NCBI GenBank assembly: GCA_036961445.1
Contig: JBALVO010000034.1
Coordinates: 1 to 32,626, forward strand
From: JBALVO01 sp036961445
GTDB taxonomy: Bacteria > Pseudomonadota > Gammaproteobacteria > Pseudomonadales > Halieaceae
DNA: 32,626 bases
Direction of reading: 5' to 3'
In this document: positions 32,101 to 32,626 of the stretch, in pieces
How positions within the stretch are numbered: position 1 is the stretch's first letter
Layout: each line of letters starts with the position of its first letter
Translations under genes and position numbers: made by a program
Notes under the pieces: model-generated
What the model saw: the letters and a program-made list of their open reading frames with translations, nothing else
Told to the model about the DNA's origin: nothing
Databases searched by the model: none

Positions 32101-32626
32101 TTAAAGTCGTCGACCCCAACACCCGGCGAGAACTGCCGCTGGGTGAAGATGGCATGATCCTGATATCCGGTAACCAGGTAATGCTGGGCTACCTTAATGA
32201 TGAAGCGAAAACCCGCGAAGTGATATTCGAGCAGGATGGCATGCGCTGGTATGTGACGGGTGACAAGGGTCACATCTCTCCAGAGGGTTTTTTGATGATC
32301 GTTGATCGCTATTCGCGTTTCGCCAAGATTGGCGGCGAAATGGTGAGCCTGGGCGCAGTAGAGGAAGCGGCCCGCAGTGTGCTAGAAGAGGACTCGGAGG
32401 CGGACCTTGCTGCAGCGGCAGTAGCAGATGAAAAGAAGGGCGAGAAAATCGTTATGCTGGTCACTAGCGACAATCTGGAGAGCGAACTGCGCAATAAGAT
32501 GATTGCCGCAGGCGTCGCTCCGATGATGGTGCCAAGCCGGGTAATCTGTGTGCAGGAAGTACCCAAACTAGGCAGCGGAAAAACTGATTTCAGCGCGCTC
32601 AACAAGCTGGCGGCTGAGATGATGCA
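29175..32626 (+). CDS. Trifunctional lysophospholipid transporter / acyltransferase / acyl-ACP synthetase (LplT-PlsC-Aas fusion), C-terminus cut by window
   Basis: An ORF of at least 1150 residues, open to the window end. Residues 1-415 are an MFS-type lysophospholipid flippase like LplT (FMPFTTIVLLQAAVALGHSTVIYTAI, SPAGYFTDRLPKSLVMRW, VFFSPAKYSHIREL). Residues about 430-610 are a PlsC acyltransferase with the H-x4-D motif (NHTSWVD, near 452) and FPERG in place of FPEGT. Residues about 630-1150 are an AMP-forming acyl-ACP synthetase with ILFSSGSEGKPKGVVLSHRN near 790, LEGYGATETTP, YVTGDKG, DRYSRFAKIGGEMVS and a terminal LGSGKTDFSAL, so only a few residues are missing. It would re-import lysophospholipids and re-acylate them at the inner membrane. 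AGGAG lies 6 bases before the ATG. It is unrelated in function to the EPS genes. Confidence 0.92.
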   Translation, partial: MTPVTKIRGFMPFTTIVLLQAAVALGHSTVIYTAISRGYSGQHPLVLTALANALVILPMVLMFSPAGYFTDRLPKSLVMRWASLAGLIASVLIAGSYYLGWFWGAFALTLLLSVQNVFFSPAKYSHIRELVDNAGLSRANSVIQAASVIGLLAGALLLSTVCSAWLSGTSDLNSDQVLLAVAPAGWILVALYGAAWLLSFRLVEHNEAASDTRFDVRQYLKLHYLRRNLQLLRQQRSIRSAVVGLATFWTIAQIMLIAMPALVRQLPISATGMNGPGVLVYTCLGLASGALLAGRISRNHLEIGLIPISALGIAILLALAPSLESVPSLAAALVATSFLGGLFVVPLNTLIQFHAPPGQLGTISAGRNWFQAIGMLVGLGLGVTANRQGVDAANFFYALALVAAVGAGYCVRELPHSLTRTIAGAILKRRFRLEVLGFENLPSSGAVLLLGNHTSWVDWTLVQVACPRQVRFVLQRDVANNWFMKLFFRLTGTAAISSQGESCNDRVTELLQQGQVVCMFPERGISGNGQLGEFLDDFENAVKAVEDGVIIPFYLRGLWGTRFSRSDEGLRDSRAPSLRRDLIVAFGKPLPLDTRAGYLKQKVFDLSITAWESYTKTLDPLPLAWLKRVKSNPGDICIVDASEVKLTRRRFAAATLAFSGAMNLDPQAENVGLLLPATNAASIANMAVMLMGRAAVNLNFSASAASVNAGIVEAGIKQVFTSRQFEARLDARGVDFHAMLAGTEIIYMEDIKEAIPQWRLILSLLQVQLLPAGLIYSLKGVPGTLEDPAAILFSSGSEGKPKGVVLSHRNIQSNCKQISDVLNTRVDDVVMASLPPFHAFGLTVTLIMPLIEGVPVACHPDPTDVLGIAQTVAKYRATILFGTATFLSLYARNRKVAPVMLDSLRFVVAGAEKLPEKVRQDFQLKFNKFILEGYGATETTPVASVNVPDAVDTSDWKIQVGGLKGSVGMPLPGTSFKVVDPNTRRELPLGEDGMILISGNQVMLGYLNDEAKTREVIFEQDGMRWYVTGDKGHISPEGFLMIVDRYSRFAKIGGEMVSLGAVEEAARSVLEEDSEADLAAAAVADEKKGEKIVMLVTSDNLESELRNKMIAAGVAPMMVPSRVICVQEVPKLGSGKTDFSALNKLAAEMM

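Noticed and set aside
1..32626. Mobile elements, CRISPR arrays, tRNA or rRNA genes
   Set aside because: No transposase or integrase, no regularly spaced repeats and no tRNA-like or rRNA-like sequence was seen.

Overview
The window is about 32.6 kb of Gram-negative, gammaproteobacterial-type DNA. Gene content and style (LuxO/SypG-type sigma-54 activator, Wza/Wzz/Wzx/Wzy polysaccharide genes, YfiR, LruC-domain secreted protein, BLUF photoreceptor, MFS-PlsC-Aas fusion) suggest a marine member of the Cellvibrionales/Halieaceae or relatives. That placement is inference, since no rRNA or other marker gene is present. I saw no tRNA, rRNA, insertion sequence or CRISPR array.

Layout. (1) 1-63: tail of a gene cut by the window edge. 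(2) 171-4759: divergent exopolysaccharide (EPS) operons: a priming sugar-phosphate transferase on the minus strand; a GT4 glycosyltransferase, a flippase and a sulfotransferase on the plus strand. (3) 5025-9692: a very long Wza-type export protein with about seven SLBB-like repeats, and a WecG/TagA/CpsF glycosyltransferase fused to two STAS-like domains. (4) 10038-18097: a signalling block: LuxO/SypG-like sigma-54 activator, H-NOX haem protein, hybrid kinase with an HNOBA-like sensor plus receiver plus LuxU-like HPt, a small membrane protein, a YfiR-family periplasmic protein, a CHASE8-HAMP hybrid kinase and an outer-membrane beta-barrel. (5) 18308-21967: two secreted proteins (one with an LruC domain), a small unknown protein and a membrane O-acyltransferase. 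(6) 22244-27659: Wzz-like protein, DUF6492-type protein, GT2 glycosyltransferase, Wzy-like polymerase and hexose-6-phosphate mutarotase. (7) 27829-28848: minus-strand BLUF protein and two tiny overlapping ORFs. (8) 29175-end: a three-domain LplT-PlsC-Aas-type phospholipid repair protein, cut by the window edge.

How it works together. Five polysaccharide or matrix transcription units start with good sigma-54 promoters (GG/GC at -24/-12). Upstream of each lie one or two copies of a palindromic element with the core GCA-N3-TGC, best copies TTCGCA-N3-TGCGAA and TTGCA-N3-TGCAA. Centres of the main copies lie 80-82 or 91-93 bp upstream of the -24 element, about one helical turn apart. The element resembles the LuxO box and the Vibrio fischeri SypG enhancer, and the only sigma-54 activator in the window is a LuxO/SypG relative whose own upstream region holds a perfect copy. 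The activator is in one operon with an H-NOX protein and a kinase that carries its own HPt. The likely circuit is: nitric oxide -> H-NOX -> HNOBA kinase -> receiver -> HPt -> activator -> sigma-54 promoters -> sulfated, acylated EPS and matrix proteins. YfiR/CHASE8 kinase, STAS and BLUF parts suggest extra redox, post-translational and light inputs. The wiring is inferred from sequence and gene order.
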